59,552 bases of DNA from Candidatus Altarchaeota archaeon (GTDB lineage: Archaea > SpSt-1190): contig JAUUZA010000001.1 of NCBI GenBank assembly GCA_030590165.1, positions 1 to 59,552 on the forward strand. The letters run 5' to 3'. The translations under genes were made by a program, and so were the position numbers. Below are positions 46,847-56,073 of the stretch, one piece after another. Below the pieces are notes generated by a model that saw only the letters and a program-made list of their open reading frames with translations, searched no databases and was not told the origin of the DNA. The first letter of the stretch is position 1. The number at the start of each line of letters is the position of its first letter.

Positions 46847-47986
46847 GTGAAAGGCGTAGGAATTCCTGAAATTGTAATTGTATTGGGACTTTTAATTGTA
46901 TTAATCGCAGGTTTTCTACCCTCTGGAGCGCCTTCACAATCTAAAGAACTCCTTTTACTCAGCAAACAGGCAGGACCAATTGGTGCACAGGGATTCAATT
47001 ATGACCATATCCCGTTGGCCTCAAATTTAATTCTTTCAAAGGGTGTTGATGGTTCTCCTCTTTTTATTAAAAACAATCAAGTTGAAGTTGCAAAGGGGAT
47101 GATAACAACCCAAGAACAAGAAATTGAATTCTCAATCCCTTCAACTACTATTGATGAATTAAGTTCAGCAACACTTTCATTAACAATTGTTGAAACTAAT
47201 GAATATGGTCCTTTGAAAATTTTTCTTAATAATAAAGAAATTTGGTCTGACCTTGTTGAAGCCTCAGAATCTTTAAATATTCCACTGCCTTTAGAGGACT
47301 TATCTGAAAGCAATCTAATAAAAATTACAGCCGGATCATCTGGATGGAAAATTTGGTCCCCAACTTATTATATATTGGAAAAAATTCAAATAAAAGAAAA
47401 ATTAACTTCAGGTGAAGAAGCTAACTTTAATTTTGAACTCACCGATGAACAATTGGAAAAATTTGACAGAGGACGAATTTACATAGGTAATGTTAATCCT
47501 ATAATTCAAGGTGAACTTGCAATAATTCTAAATGACGAACGAATAATTTTTAGAGGTATCCCCGGAAAAGCAAGTTTTATAACTAGTTTCTCATCTGGTG
47601 CACAAAAAGAAAATACACTAACATTCAAACTTCTTGAAGATGGACATTATGACTTACGAAATCTCGAAGTCATTATTTTCACTGCAACAAATTCAACAGG
47701 CGGATTTTCAACAGAATTCACTATTCCAGTTGAAGAACTCTCAAAAATGAGAGCCGGAACAAAGGAAGGTTTAATTGAAATTGAAATTCTTGAAACCTCA
47801 GAAAATCTTTTAGAAATAATTTTGTCAGGAGAAACAGACACCGAATTATACAATAATATCCCTGAAAAGGGTAAAATTTCATTAAAATTCACAGGATTTG
47901 AAGCTACAAAAGATAACATTCTTACAATAAGAAGTAGCGGAGAATACAACCTAGGAACAATCAATATTAAATTGGTGGAGAAATGA
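46847..47986 (+). CDS. Large surface protein with prepilin-like N-terminus
   Basis: The 379-aa protein starts MKG-VGIPEIVIVLGLLIVLIAGF: Lys-Gly followed by a hydrophobic helix, like the three pilin-like proteins at 42233-43762. The rest is beta-rich, with two similar modules of about 110 residues (LTIVETNEYGPLKIFLNNKE; FRGIPGKASFITSFSSGAQ; ending DNILTIRSSGEYNLGTINIK), resembling carbohydrate-binding or jelly-roll domains. Substrate is unknown. It overlaps the lipoprotein gene by ATGA. Confidence 0.65.
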   Translation: MKGVGIPEIVIVLGLLIVLIAGFLPSGAPSQSKELLLLSKQAGPIGAQGFNYDHIPLASNLILSKGVDGSPLFIKNNQVEVAKGMITTQEQEIEFSIPSTTIDELSSATLSLTIVETNEYGPLKIFLNNKEIWSDLVEASESLNIPLPLEDLSESNLIKITAGSSGWKIWSPTYYILEKIQIKEKLTSGEEANFNFELTDEQLEKFDRGRIYIGNVNPIIQGELAIILNDERIIFRGIPGKASFITSFSSGAQKENTLTFKLLEDGHYDLRNLEVIIFTATNSTGGFSTEFTIPVEELSKMRAGTKEGLIEIEILETSENLLEIILSGETDTELYNNIPEKGKISLKFTGFEATKDNILTIRSSGEYNLGTINIKLVEK

Positions 47987-48831
47987 AAAAAAGTCATTTA
48001 GTTTTAGCACTTTTAGTGTTATTTGCAGGATGTACCTCTTCAGATTCTAAAACAAATACTGAAGAAGAACAGGATACTACAACACCAAAAATATATGGGA
48101 ACGAACTTTCCATTTCTTTTGAAGATTTTCCACAAACCATTTCAAGCGAAGCTTTGGAATATTTCAAAATAAAATTTGATGCAAACGAAAATATTGAAGG
48201 TGTAAAAATTTTAGTTTATAATCTTGGTTCTTTCATAAGTAGTTCTTGTGAAGGAAAAACAGCAGTAAGAGATATTTCAGAAGGAACTTCAAAACAAATT
48301 AGTTGCACTCTTAAAGTTGAAGATGCCCCTTATGATGAAGTTAATCAAAATTTAAAATTTGAAACCATTTATAAGATATCTCAAGATAAAGGTCAAATTG
48401 AATTTACTGTATATGATTCTTCTGATTTTGAAACTTCACATCCTTCTCTCAGTGAAACGGAAACTGAATTATCTATTGGTTCACTGAAACTTGACAGCGG
48501 AAATATAAAGGAAGGCGAACCTTTAAATGTTGAATTTGACATCACAAAAAGTTTAGGGAAGGGCGATATTTGTAATTGCAATATTGAAGAAATTATTTTC
48601 AAAATTCCAATCGGATTCTCAATTACAGGACTTTCTGGATGGAACCGTTATAGTTGTGGTAGCTTTTCCTGTTTTAAAAAAGAAAATGTTGATTCTTCAG
48701 ATATTTCATTTACACTTTCTATTGCAGGAGTAACAAATACTGAAACTTTCCATTTAGGGCTTGAATTATACGGTATCTGGAAACAAATTGAAAGTTCAAA
48801 ATCAATAACAATACTTCCCATGAATGAATAA
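47983..48831 (+). CDS. Lipoprotein of unknown function
   Basis: The 282-aa product has a lipoprotein-type signal (LVLALLVLFAGCTSSDSK, lipobox LFAGC), a Thr/Glu-rich linker, and beta-rich domains with Ig- or CARDB-like character (SISFEDFPQTISSEALEYF; LKLDSGNIKEGEPLNVEFDI). Several cysteines (SSSCEGK, QISCTLK, CNCN, SCGSFSC) may form disulfides. It is coupled to the prepilin-like protein upstream, so the two probably act together at the cell surface. The 60-bp gap after it holds nothing recognised. Confidence 0.7.
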   Translation: MKKSHLVLALLVLFAGCTSSDSKTNTEEEQDTTTPKIYGNELSISFEDFPQTISSEALEYFKIKFDANENIEGVKILVYNLGSFISSSCEGKTAVRDISEGTSKQISCTLKVEDAPYDEVNQNLKFETIYKISQDKGQIEFTVYDSSDFETSHPSLSETETELSIGSLKLDSGNIKEGEPLNVEFDITKSLGKGDICNCNIEEIIFKIPIGFSITGLSGWNRYSCGSFSCFKKENVDSSDISFTLSIAGVTNTETFHLGLELYGIWKQIESSKSITILPMNE

Positions 48832-48891
48832 ATTTTTTAATGTTTAATCTCTCTTTCGCTAAAAATCAATAAAGCTTTTCAAATTTTTTCA

Positions 48892-51543
48892 CTAAATTAC
48901 TTCTCGCATTATCTCATCTTCAGGAGTTCCTTTTATTTTTGGAAGTAAAAATTTCCAGAAAGCAAACCCAAATGCACCCAAAATAAGAGGTATAATTATT
49001 AAAGCAAAATTAAATCCCTCTTCATCTATTTCTTTAAAGAGAATATTTTCTGCATTATTAAACCTCAACTTTGCAGTAGAATAACGATTTTCAGAAATTG
49101 CTTGTTCAGCTTCATTAAGATAATCAACCACATCATAATATTCTCGTTCACTTAACAATTCACGTTTTTCTTCTAGAATCTTTTTATTACGCTCAAGTCG
49201 ATTAATCAACACATTGGCTTCTGCACTAACATATATTTCAATGTCTTCTGAAATGACAATATGAAATGTATTTGAAATAAGTTCAATTTCAATTTCTTCA
49301 GAACCAATATCTGACAAAGACGGTGACATCTCCAACTTAATCTTTGCTTCACCTTTTTCAGTTACAATCTTATTTGGAAGTGAAATCCAAGGAGGACCAG
49401 TGAAAGATAATGAAAAAGCATCATCAAGACCTCCCGTTCTTAAAGTTAAATTAACTATTTGAGAAGAACCTGGAGACACTCCATATTCTTCTTTAAAAAT
49501 TAATTCAGGTTCAAACTTCCCAATATGAACGGTTAACGGAAAATCAATTGAGTGCGTTCTTGTTTTTACATTTATATATACTTGAAGTTCTTCAACTTCA
49601 AAATATTCGGGAGGGCGTAAATCAATTTCTATATCCTTTGAGGAATACGCATCTAAATATATAAATGACCGCATATTAATGATGTCATCACTTGGTTCAA
49701 AATCAATTTCAAACCCTTCACCAGCATTATTCTTTAAAATATATTCATAAGAAACTGACTCTCCTGAAATTGCTTTTAGTTCATAGGGTCCAATTAATTC
49801 AATGACTTTCGGACCCTCAACAAAAACGGTTTTTGTAACCTCTCTGTCATCAAGAGTACTTAAATCAATTGAAAATAATATTAAATTTACTTCATCAACA
49901 CTTGAACAAGTCTCAGACATATCTGTCCCAACATCTTCTAATTCATTTTCAAAAGAAATTAAAAATAAATAAAGGTCTTCACGTTCATTTCTAAAATATT
50001 CAGAATCTTCTTCCTCTTGAATTCCTTCTACAAAATCTTCAATAATTCCTAAAAGCCTTTCAGTATCTGAAAATAAACTATTTGCTTCTTCTGATGTCAT
50101 TTTTAATTTTTCAGCATCAACTATATCTTTAAGAGTTAAAAGGGTTTCAATTTCAAGAGTATTTAAATTGGCTGTTAATTCATAAACTACTTTTCCCAAC
50201 ATCCAAACCTTTCTACCGGCATTAAATGCTCTTGTATTATCTTCAGTCATTGCACATGACCCCCCTACATCAAACTCAACTACATCTCTATTTATTTCAC
50301 CTACTTCAGCAATGAGTGAACTTACTCCTCTCCTAATATAAAGAGCTGGTTCAGTATAAACATAATAAAACATTAAGGGTGAAACAGTTCCAGAAGAATA
50401 AACTACAACTGAAAAATTATTTTCCTCATATGCATTCACTTCCGATATATCTCTTAAATTCACTTCTAAATTTGATTGTGTTTGAGGTCGTAAAACTAAA
50501 TCAAATGTTTTAATTCCAAGTTCCTCGGATGAAACATTAAATTGAAGTGTTTGTGAACCAATTTGAAGTTCAGGAACAGTATAAGATAATTTAATAACTT
50601 TTTCTCCCCCCTTATCAATAGTTCCAGGGTCAGTAACAGATAAAGACCAACCAGCCAATTCACCAAGACCAACACCCAAAACATCAACAAACACATCAAA
50701 TTCATCTAATAAAGAACCTGTATTTTTTAGTAATAAATCTAAAGAATAACTTTCCCCTGGTCTGAATTTTGGAATTTCAGGAACTTCAAGTTCAAAATCA
50801 TAAAATAAAAAAGTTTCATCAAATAATAAAAATGACTTTGTCTCAGTTTTTGCAACAACATAGGTAGTGTATATACCTCTTGAAACATTCAAACTTTCAT
50901 ATTCAAATCTACTTTCCTTAATTATTTCATCAGAACCAGAACCACTTGCATGAAGATCAACACGTGTAGATTCTTTCAATTCATTATCTAAAAAAACAGA
51001 AATAAAAACTTCTAAATCTTCAACCTCATTATTTTTTAAATCAAATTCAAATTTATGTGTTGATTGATTAAAATTTACTTCAGCATTTAAATTCAAAAGA
51101 GAATCATCCAAAAATAAATCATTCACTAATTCCCAATTAGCTTGACTACATTTTGGGTAACCTTCACTATCATTCACAACAAGTCTAAAAAATATTGGTC
51201 TATCGTCCGACCAAGTTGATGGGATAAAATAAGAATAATTTACGCCTGCATGAATTAGACTAACTAAAGGATAATTAAATCCGGGAAGAATTTGTGTTTC
51301 TGCCCCAGCAGAAGTCGCAAAAGAAAAATCAGGGATATATTTCACTTGGTCCTCTTCAGATACCACATCTAAAGTTATGAATCCTGAACTTTCCCTATAT
51401 TTTGAAGCATTAAAATAAATTACAAAATCTGAACAATCTTTCTCACTACATCTATCTTCAAAATCAGCCCATTCAAATTCATCAAAGGTACAAGAAGCAA
51501 AAATTACTGAAAAAAGTAGAAACATTATTAATATTTTTTTCAC
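48892..51543 (-). CDS. Very large envelope protein with C-terminal membrane anchor
   Basis: The 883-aa protein has a signal peptide with a lipobox-like end (FSVIFASC), repeated beta-sandwich domains of CARDB/Ig type (KFRPGESYSLDLLLKNTGSL; AISGESVSYEYILKNNAGEG; YGVSPGSSQIVNLTLRTGG), a central helical region of about 120 residues (LTLKDIVDAEKLKMTSEEAN), a C-terminal coiled coil and one membrane span (FALIIIPLILGAFGFAFWKF). It looks like an adhesin or envelope scaffold. It overlaps the RFC gene by GTGA, an odd pairing with a replication gene. Confidence 0.65.
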   Translation of the reverse strand: MKKILIMFLLFSVIFASCTFDEFEWADFEDRCSEKDCSDFVIYFNASKYRESSGFITLDVVSEEDQVKYIPDFSFATSAGAETQILPGFNYPLVSLIHAGVNYSYFIPSTWSDDRPIFFRLVVNDSEGYPKCSQANWELVNDLFLDDSLLNLNAEVNFNQSTHKFEFDLKNNEVEDLEVFISVFLDNELKESTRVDLHASGSGSDEIIKESRFEYESLNVSRGIYTTYVVAKTETKSFLLFDETFLFYDFELEVPEIPKFRPGESYSLDLLLKNTGSLLDEFDVFVDVLGVGLGELAGWSLSVTDPGTIDKGGEKVIKLSYTVPELQIGSQTLQFNVSSEELGIKTFDLVLRPQTQSNLEVNLRDISEVNAYEENNFSVVVYSSGTVSPLMFYYVYTEPALYIRRGVSSLIAEVGEINRDVVEFDVGGSCAMTEDNTRAFNAGRKVWMLGKVVYELTANLNTLEIETLLTLKDIVDAEKLKMTSEEANSLFSDTERLLGIIEDFVEGIQEEEDSEYFRNEREDLYLFLISFENELEDVGTDMSETCSSVDEVNLILFSIDLSTLDDREVTKTVFVEGPKVIELIGPYELKAISGESVSYEYILKNNAGEGFEIDFEPSDDIINMRSFIYLDAYSSKDIEIDLRPPEYFEVEELQVYINVKTRTHSIDFPLTVHIGKFEPELIFKEEYGVSPGSSQIVNLTLRTGGLDDAFSLSFTGPPWISLPNKIVTEKGEAKIKLEMSPSLSDIGSEEIEIELISNTFHIVISEDIEIYVSAEANVLINRLERNKKILEEKRELLSEREYYDVVDYLNEAEQAISENRYSTAKLRFNNAENILFKEIDEEGFNFALIIIPLILGAFGFAFWKFLLPKIKGTPEDEIMREVI

Positions 51544-52505
51544 ACATTTTCTCTCCTTAAAGATGCAATTCTAGCAAGTAAAGCATCCAATTGGATTACT
51601 TCAGTCGCTCCCTCAAGCATACGAAATTCAAACTCACCAATAATATTTATCAGCTCCGCCTTTTTCTTGTCAGCTAAGCTTCCATTTACAATTAAAGAAT
51701 GCATTTCCTTAATAATTAAATCTCCACTAACTCCCTTAGTTACAAGCAAACTAAGCATTACACTTCTAGCCTCTGAAAATTTGCCAGCTATGGCCAAATC
51801 CATCATTTTCTTTAAATCTTCTGGTTTCGCCCTAGCTGAAGCTTCATAGACATCTTCTCGTGTAACATGATTATTCAATGCCGCTGACGCCTGTAAAAGA
51901 TTAATGACATATCTAGCATCTCCTGCGGCAATCTCAGTTAAAGCATCGTATGCCTCTTTATCAACTGTCAATCCTTCTTTTTTAGCTACTTTCTCAATCA
52001 AGATTTTTATGTCGGCATCAACAAAACTTTTTAATCTAAAAACGACTGTACGACTCTGAATTGGCTCTATTATTTTACTAGGATAATTACAACTCAAGAC
52101 AAACCTACAAGTTTTACTAAATAACTCCATTGTTCTACGCAATGCTTGCTGGGCATCCTTAGTAAGTGCATCTGCCTCATCAAGGAAAATAATTTTAAAA
52201 TCTCCACCAAGTGGTCGCGTCCTTGCAAAATCCTTCACTTTAACTCTGACAACATCAATTCCTCGTTCATCACTAGCATTAAGTTCAAAATAATTATCGT
52301 GCCAATGTTCACCAAAAAGTTCTCTTGCTAAACATATTGTTGCTGTAGTTTTACCAACCCCAGGAGGACCAGCAAACATTAAGTGAGGAATAGACCCATC
52401 CTTGACAAAAGCTTCTAATCTACTTACAATATGTCTTTGATTTATCATTTCTGAAAGTTTAGACGGTCGATACTTTTCCGTCCAAATTTGAGTAAAATCT
52501 GCCAT
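51540..52505 (-). CDS. rfcS: Replication factor C small subunit
   Basis: The 321-aa AAA+ clamp loader subunit reads IWTEKYRPSKLSEMINQRHI, Walker A GPPGVGKTTATICLA, Walker B IIFLDEADALTKDAQQALRR, sensor 1 FVLSCNYPSKIIEPIQSR. It loads PCNA (1955-2695) with the large subunit, which is not in the window. TATAAAAG (52526-52533) lies 24-25 bases before the ATG. Confidence 0.97.
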   Translation of the reverse strand: MADFTQIWTEKYRPSKLSEMINQRHIVSRLEAFVKDGSIPHLMFAGPPGVGKTTATICLARELFGEHWHDNYFELNASDERGIDVVRVKVKDFARTRPLGGDFKIIFLDEADALTKDAQQALRRTMELFSKTCRFVLSCNYPSKIIEPIQSRTVVFRLKSFVDADIKILIEKVAKKEGLTVDKEAYDALTEIAAGDARYVINLLQASAALNNHVTREDVYEASARAKPEDLKKMMDLAIAGKFSEARSVMLSLLVTKGVSGDLIIKEMHSLIVNGSLADKKKAELINIIGEFEFRMLEGATEVIQLDALLARIASLRRENV

Positions 52506-52551
52506 ACTTTGTTTTTATTCAAAGATATAAAAGAATAACCACCTTAATATT

Positions 52552-53064
52552 TTATTCAAACGCTGGCTTTATTGAAGTTGATTCAAACACGCCGTCATAT
52601 TTTTTTTGAATTTCCCAAGGATAAACTATCCAATCAATTACATTATTGACTGCATACAAATCTGGTTGAAAAGATGTGTGTTTTTTTACATGGAGTGCAG
52701 CAGTAATTACTTTGTATCCTTGTATTTCAAATTCTTTTTTCATTGTAGCTAATGTATCCCCAGTATCAACAATGTCATCAATTAAAACTGCAATTTCGCC
52801 TGTTTCTAAGGCTTTTTCCTTTGGCACTTGATAAATGTCAAGTTCTCCCTTAGTTTTACCCTCATAAGAACGCACACCAACAGAAAATAATTTACGGTTT
52901 CCCAATTCGCGTGAAATAAAGACAGCAGGAATCCATCCTCCCTTTGCTAAACCAAAAATTTTGCTATCTCTCCCCTCAATTTCATTATAAATTTCTTTTG
53001 CTAAATTAGAACTCAAATCCATTACCTCGGCAAAGGACACATATTTTATTCCTCCCCAAACCAT
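52552..53064 (-). CDS. Phosphoribosyltransferase (Gpt-like)
   Basis: The product has the PRPP-binding motif AVLIDDIVDTGDTLATM and the N-terminal KIFGLAKGGWIPAVFISREL, as in xanthine-guanine phosphoribosyltransferases. It would salvage a purine base using PRPP, which fits the adenine-releasing AMP phosphorylase and AdkA nearby. Two Met codons (53067, 53064) precede VWGGIKYV; the second is 25 bases from TTTAAATTT. Base specificity cannot be read from sequence. Confidence 0.85.
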   Translation of the reverse strand: MVWGGIKYVSFAEVMDLSSNLAKEIYNEIEGRDSKIFGLAKGGWIPAVFISRELGNRKLFSVGVRSYEGKTKGELDIYQVPKEKALETGEIAVLIDDIVDTGDTLATMKKEFEIQGYKVITAALHVKKHTSFQPDLYAVNNVIDWIVYPWEIQKKYDGVFESTSIKPAFE

Positions 53065-53132
53065 CATTACCTTAGTTCAGTTAGTTTAAATTTATGCCCT
53101 CATTAATTTAAACCGACAGATTTTCTTCAGAT

Positions 53133-54821
53133 ATGCGTAAATTGATGCTTGTATTCTTATTGTTTTTTCATGTTTTTGCAGCATCCCTGAGTGTTCCAGC
53201 AGTAAACACTGAAGGCCTTGGAATTTCTGCTACCTTAATTTGTGAAGTAAATCCAGGAAATGGACGAATTTTAGTATCAACTAATCCATTAATTGGAATA
53301 GATACTCAAGAATCTGAAAAATTAGCAGTCAATTTTGTTTCAGAAACTCTTAATATTGATATGTCCACAAAGGATATAATTTTTATCTTCGAATCAAACA
53401 ACACTCAAAGTATTGACGGAGGAAGTGCAGGCGTCTCTATGGCACTTTGTTTAATTTCTGAATTAACAAACACCCCATTAACAAAGGGAGTAAGTATTAC
53501 AGGAACCTTAAACGAAGACGGAACTATTGGAGTCGTTGGAGGAATATTACCTAAACTTAATTCAATTTCACAAATATCTTCTGTTTTTTTAGTTCCACAA
53601 GGTCAAACACAAATTTCAACTTATACAAAAACCTATGTTTCTCCAAAACCGGGAATATATATTGAGGAATTCCAAGCACTAAAAATTAATGTAAGTGAAT
53701 ATGGAAAAGAAAAGTTAGGGGTAAATGTTATTGAAGTAAAAACAATTTCTGAAGCTGAACAATATTTCTTTTCGGAAACTTCTTACCTCAGACCAAGGCC
53801 AATCTTCACTCTTCCTGAATTTGAAAAACAAGAAAGAATGACTCAAATTGCAAAATACGAAATTGAAAAAGCTAAGAAAGCAGTAGCTGAAACAAATTCG
53901 TCTTCAGCTGATGAATTTTTACAAAAAGCAATAAATGTTCAAGAAGGATACCATTATACTCAATCAAACTTTGCCTTTCTTGCTTATGTCATAGCAAATC
54001 CTGAATTTAAGGACATATCCTCTGCTACAAATGAATTAAAAAAACAATTAATAAAGTTAGAAACAAGTGACCCTTATTGGCGTGCAGAAAGTGAAATGAG
54101 AATTAGTTGGGCCATGTTTAATGAAGATTTCAGCCCAGCAAAAAAAGAATGGCTCATGCTTAGTACAAAAATGTTATCCTTGGAAAACTTTACTGGTGAT
54201 GTAATAGATATTGAATGGGTAAAAAATTTAGCTGACATAAAAATCATTGAAGCCAAGAGTGAAATTGAAATAATAGGATGTTGTGGAATTGATATTAGTG
54301 AAGCAAAAAATAGTTTAAATTATGCAATAAAATCATTTGAAAATGAAATGTACTTTTCTGCATTATATAATTCACTTGACGCAATTGCTTGGGCAAGAGC
54401 TAGCGAAACATCAAATTTTGTTTTGTCTGACCTTTTGTCAAATGCTTCAATAATGAAAGATGAATTTTCAGAAAGCTATCGACGTCATGCCTTTTTCTTG
54501 GCAAATGAAGGTGACTATAAAGTTGCGGCATATTCTTTATTCAGGGCAGAACTTCGCCAAGGAATCTTTGATAAAAGCGACACAGGGATTTTTTCATTCA
54601 CTTTTCCAAGTTTTGACTGGAAACTTGCAATTATTTTCATTCTATTTTATTATGTATTCAAAAATAAAAAATCAAATAAAACTGCCGTATTAAATCAGGA
54701 GGAACTTATGTTATTAACAGAAGCAAGAGCTAATGCAATAAAAATCCTACAGAAAAAATTAAAAGTCAATGAAATTGATGAAAAAACATATTTCAAGCTC
54801 ATAAAAGAGTTGGGTGGTTAA
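53133..54821 (+). CDS. Secreted, membrane-anchored Lon-like (S16) protease without AAA domain
   Basis: The 562-aa protein has a signal peptide (LMLVFLLFFHVFAASLS), then directly a Lon proteolytic domain: IDGGSAGVSMALCLIS with nucleophile Ser98, and TIGVVGGILPKLNSI with Lys141, a 43-residue Ser-Lys spacing like that in E. coli Lon. There is no ATPase domain. A helical region of about 270 residues with TPR-like pairs follows (EIEKAKKAVAETNSSSADEF; YFSALYNSLDAIAWARA), then one span (WKLAIIFILFYYVF) and a short cytoplasmic tail. It should degrade proteins outside the cell without ATP. Start ATG is 23-24 bases from TTTAAA. Confidence 0.85.
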   Translation: MRKLMLVFLLFFHVFAASLSVPAVNTEGLGISATLICEVNPGNGRILVSTNPLIGIDTQESEKLAVNFVSETLNIDMSTKDIIFIFESNNTQSIDGGSAGVSMALCLISELTNTPLTKGVSITGTLNEDGTIGVVGGILPKLNSISQISSVFLVPQGQTQISTYTKTYVSPKPGIYIEEFQALKINVSEYGKEKLGVNVIEVKTISEAEQYFFSETSYLRPRPIFTLPEFEKQERMTQIAKYEIEKAKKAVAETNSSSADEFLQKAINVQEGYHYTQSNFAFLAYVIANPEFKDISSATNELKKQLIKLETSDPYWRAESEMRISWAMFNEDFSPAKKEWLMLSTKMLSLENFTGDVIDIEWVKNLADIKIIEAKSEIEIIGCCGIDISEAKNSLNYAIKSFENEMYFSALYNSLDAIAWARASETSNFVLSDLLSNASIMKDEFSESYRRHAFFLANEGDYKVAAYSLFRAELRQGIFDKSDTGIFSFTFPSFDWKLAIIFILFYYVFKNKKSNKTAVLNQEELMLLTEARANAIKILQKKLKVNEIDEKTYFKLIKELGG

Positions 54822-54822
54822 T

Positions 54823-55491
54823 TTGCATGTCGTAATAATTGAACCCGAATATGGGGACAATCTTGGTTTAATCGCAAGAGTTATAAAAAATTTTGGAGCT
54901 GAAGGTTTAGTTTTAGTTAATCCTAAGATTGAAATTGAAGACGCTCGACAACGTGCAATGCACGCACAAGATATTCTTGATAACACTTTAATAGTGAATG
55001 ATTGGTCAATAGTTCGTAAAAAATTTTCTTATCTAGTTGGCTCAACTGCAAAACCTGCGAATGAATATAATGTTAATCGTGCCTCACTTTTTCCATGGGA
55101 AATTCCAAATGTCAAAAATATGGCACTTGTTATTGGACGGGAAAGTAATGGGCTAACAAATAAAGAACTTGAAGAATGTGATGCCATTGTTAGAATTCCC
55201 ACTTCCCCTCTCTATAGAACAATGAATATTACGCATGCAGTTGCAGTTTTACTATATGAAATGACAAAGGAGAAAGAGAAAAAAACAATAGCAGCCCCCA
55301 TACTTCGAACCCAAATTTATTCCTTTTGGGAGGCTTTACTCAATAAATTAAAGTATCCAATAAACAAAAAAAGAATTCAAACCCTCCTATTCAAACGAAC
55401 TCTTGAACGAGCGGCCCTTACAAGTCGGGAAGCCCACGGAATTGCAGGTGTTTTATCAAAAACTTTGAAACAATTAACACCAAAAGATTAA
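54823..55491 (+). CDS. SPOUT RNA methyltransferase, TrmJ-like
   Basis: The SpoU-class methyltransferase reads HVVIIEPEYGDNLGLIARVI, SAM-pocket knot LVIGRESNGLTNKELEECDA and RIPTSPLYRTMNITHAVAVL, matching archaeal TrmJ, which 2'-O-methylates C32 of tRNA. The open frame starts at GTG 54814, but TTG 54823 follows GGGTGG by about 6 bases and leaves the protein starting at the fold, so it is preferred. The C-terminal 60 residues form a helical dimerisation tail. Confidence 0.88.
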   Translation: MHVVIIEPEYGDNLGLIARVIKNFGAEGLVLVNPKIEIEDARQRAMHAQDILDNTLIVNDWSIVRKKFSYLVGSTAKPANEYNVNRASLFPWEIPNVKNMALVIGRESNGLTNKELEECDAIVRIPTSPLYRTMNITHAVAVLLYEMTKEKEKKTIAAPILRTQIYSFWEALLNKLKYPINKKRIQTLLFKRTLERAALTSREAHGIAGVLSKTLKQLTPKD

Positions 55492-55515
55492 TATCCTACT
55501 CAAAAAAGAGCTAAT

Positions 55516-56073
55516 ATGAAAGTTATTGTAGTTGGCGTTCCAGGTGCTGGAAAGACAAGCGTTGCTAAGGGACTAGAAAATTATGGATGGACTGTTGTAA
55601 CCTTTGGTACTTTTATGTTTGAAATAGCAAAAAAGGATTACGGAATTACTCATCGAGACCACATGAGAATTAAAATTAAAGCAAATGAATACAAAAAACT
55701 CCAAGAAAAAGCAGCCAAGGAAATTGCTAAACTCAAAGGAAAAATTGTTATTGACACTCATTTATCAATAAAGAAACCTGAAGGTTATTATCCGGGATTA
55801 CCTGAGAATGTATTAAAAAAACTTCAACCGGACGCAATGGTATTAGTTGAAGCCGATGGAAAAGAAATTGACCTAAGGCGAGAAAAAGATGCAGGAGAAA
55901 GAATGAGAGATGGAGATTCAACTGAACATCAACAAGTGAATAGATATTTTGCAGCGGCTTGCTCAGTAATTTCACGTATCCCAATTTCATTTATTAATAA
56001 TAAACAAGGAAAATTGAATGAAACTGTTGAAAAAATTGCTGATTTTCTAAAAAAGGTAGGAGAAGATGGGTAA
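55516..56073 (+). CDS. adkA: Archaeal adenylate kinase
   Basis: The 185-aa protein reads VIVVGVPGAGKTSVAKGLEN (P-loop), VVTFGTFMFEIAKKDYGITH, IVIDTHLSIKKPEGYYPGLP, and RMRDGDSTEHQQVNRYFAAA, the archaeal AdkA signature (distinct from bacterial Adk). It interconverts AMP, ADP and ATP. GATTAATATC lies about 25 bases before the ATG. It overlaps the following GTPase gene by 8 bases. Confidence 0.96.
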   Translation: MKVIVVGVPGAGKTSVAKGLENYGWTVVTFGTFMFEIAKKDYGITHRDHMRIKIKANEYKKLQEKAAKEIAKLKGKIVIDTHLSIKKPEGYYPGLPENVLKKLQPDAMVLVEADGKEIDLRREKDAGERMRDGDSTEHQQVNRYFAAACSVISRIPISFINNKQGKLNETVEKIADFLKKVGEDG

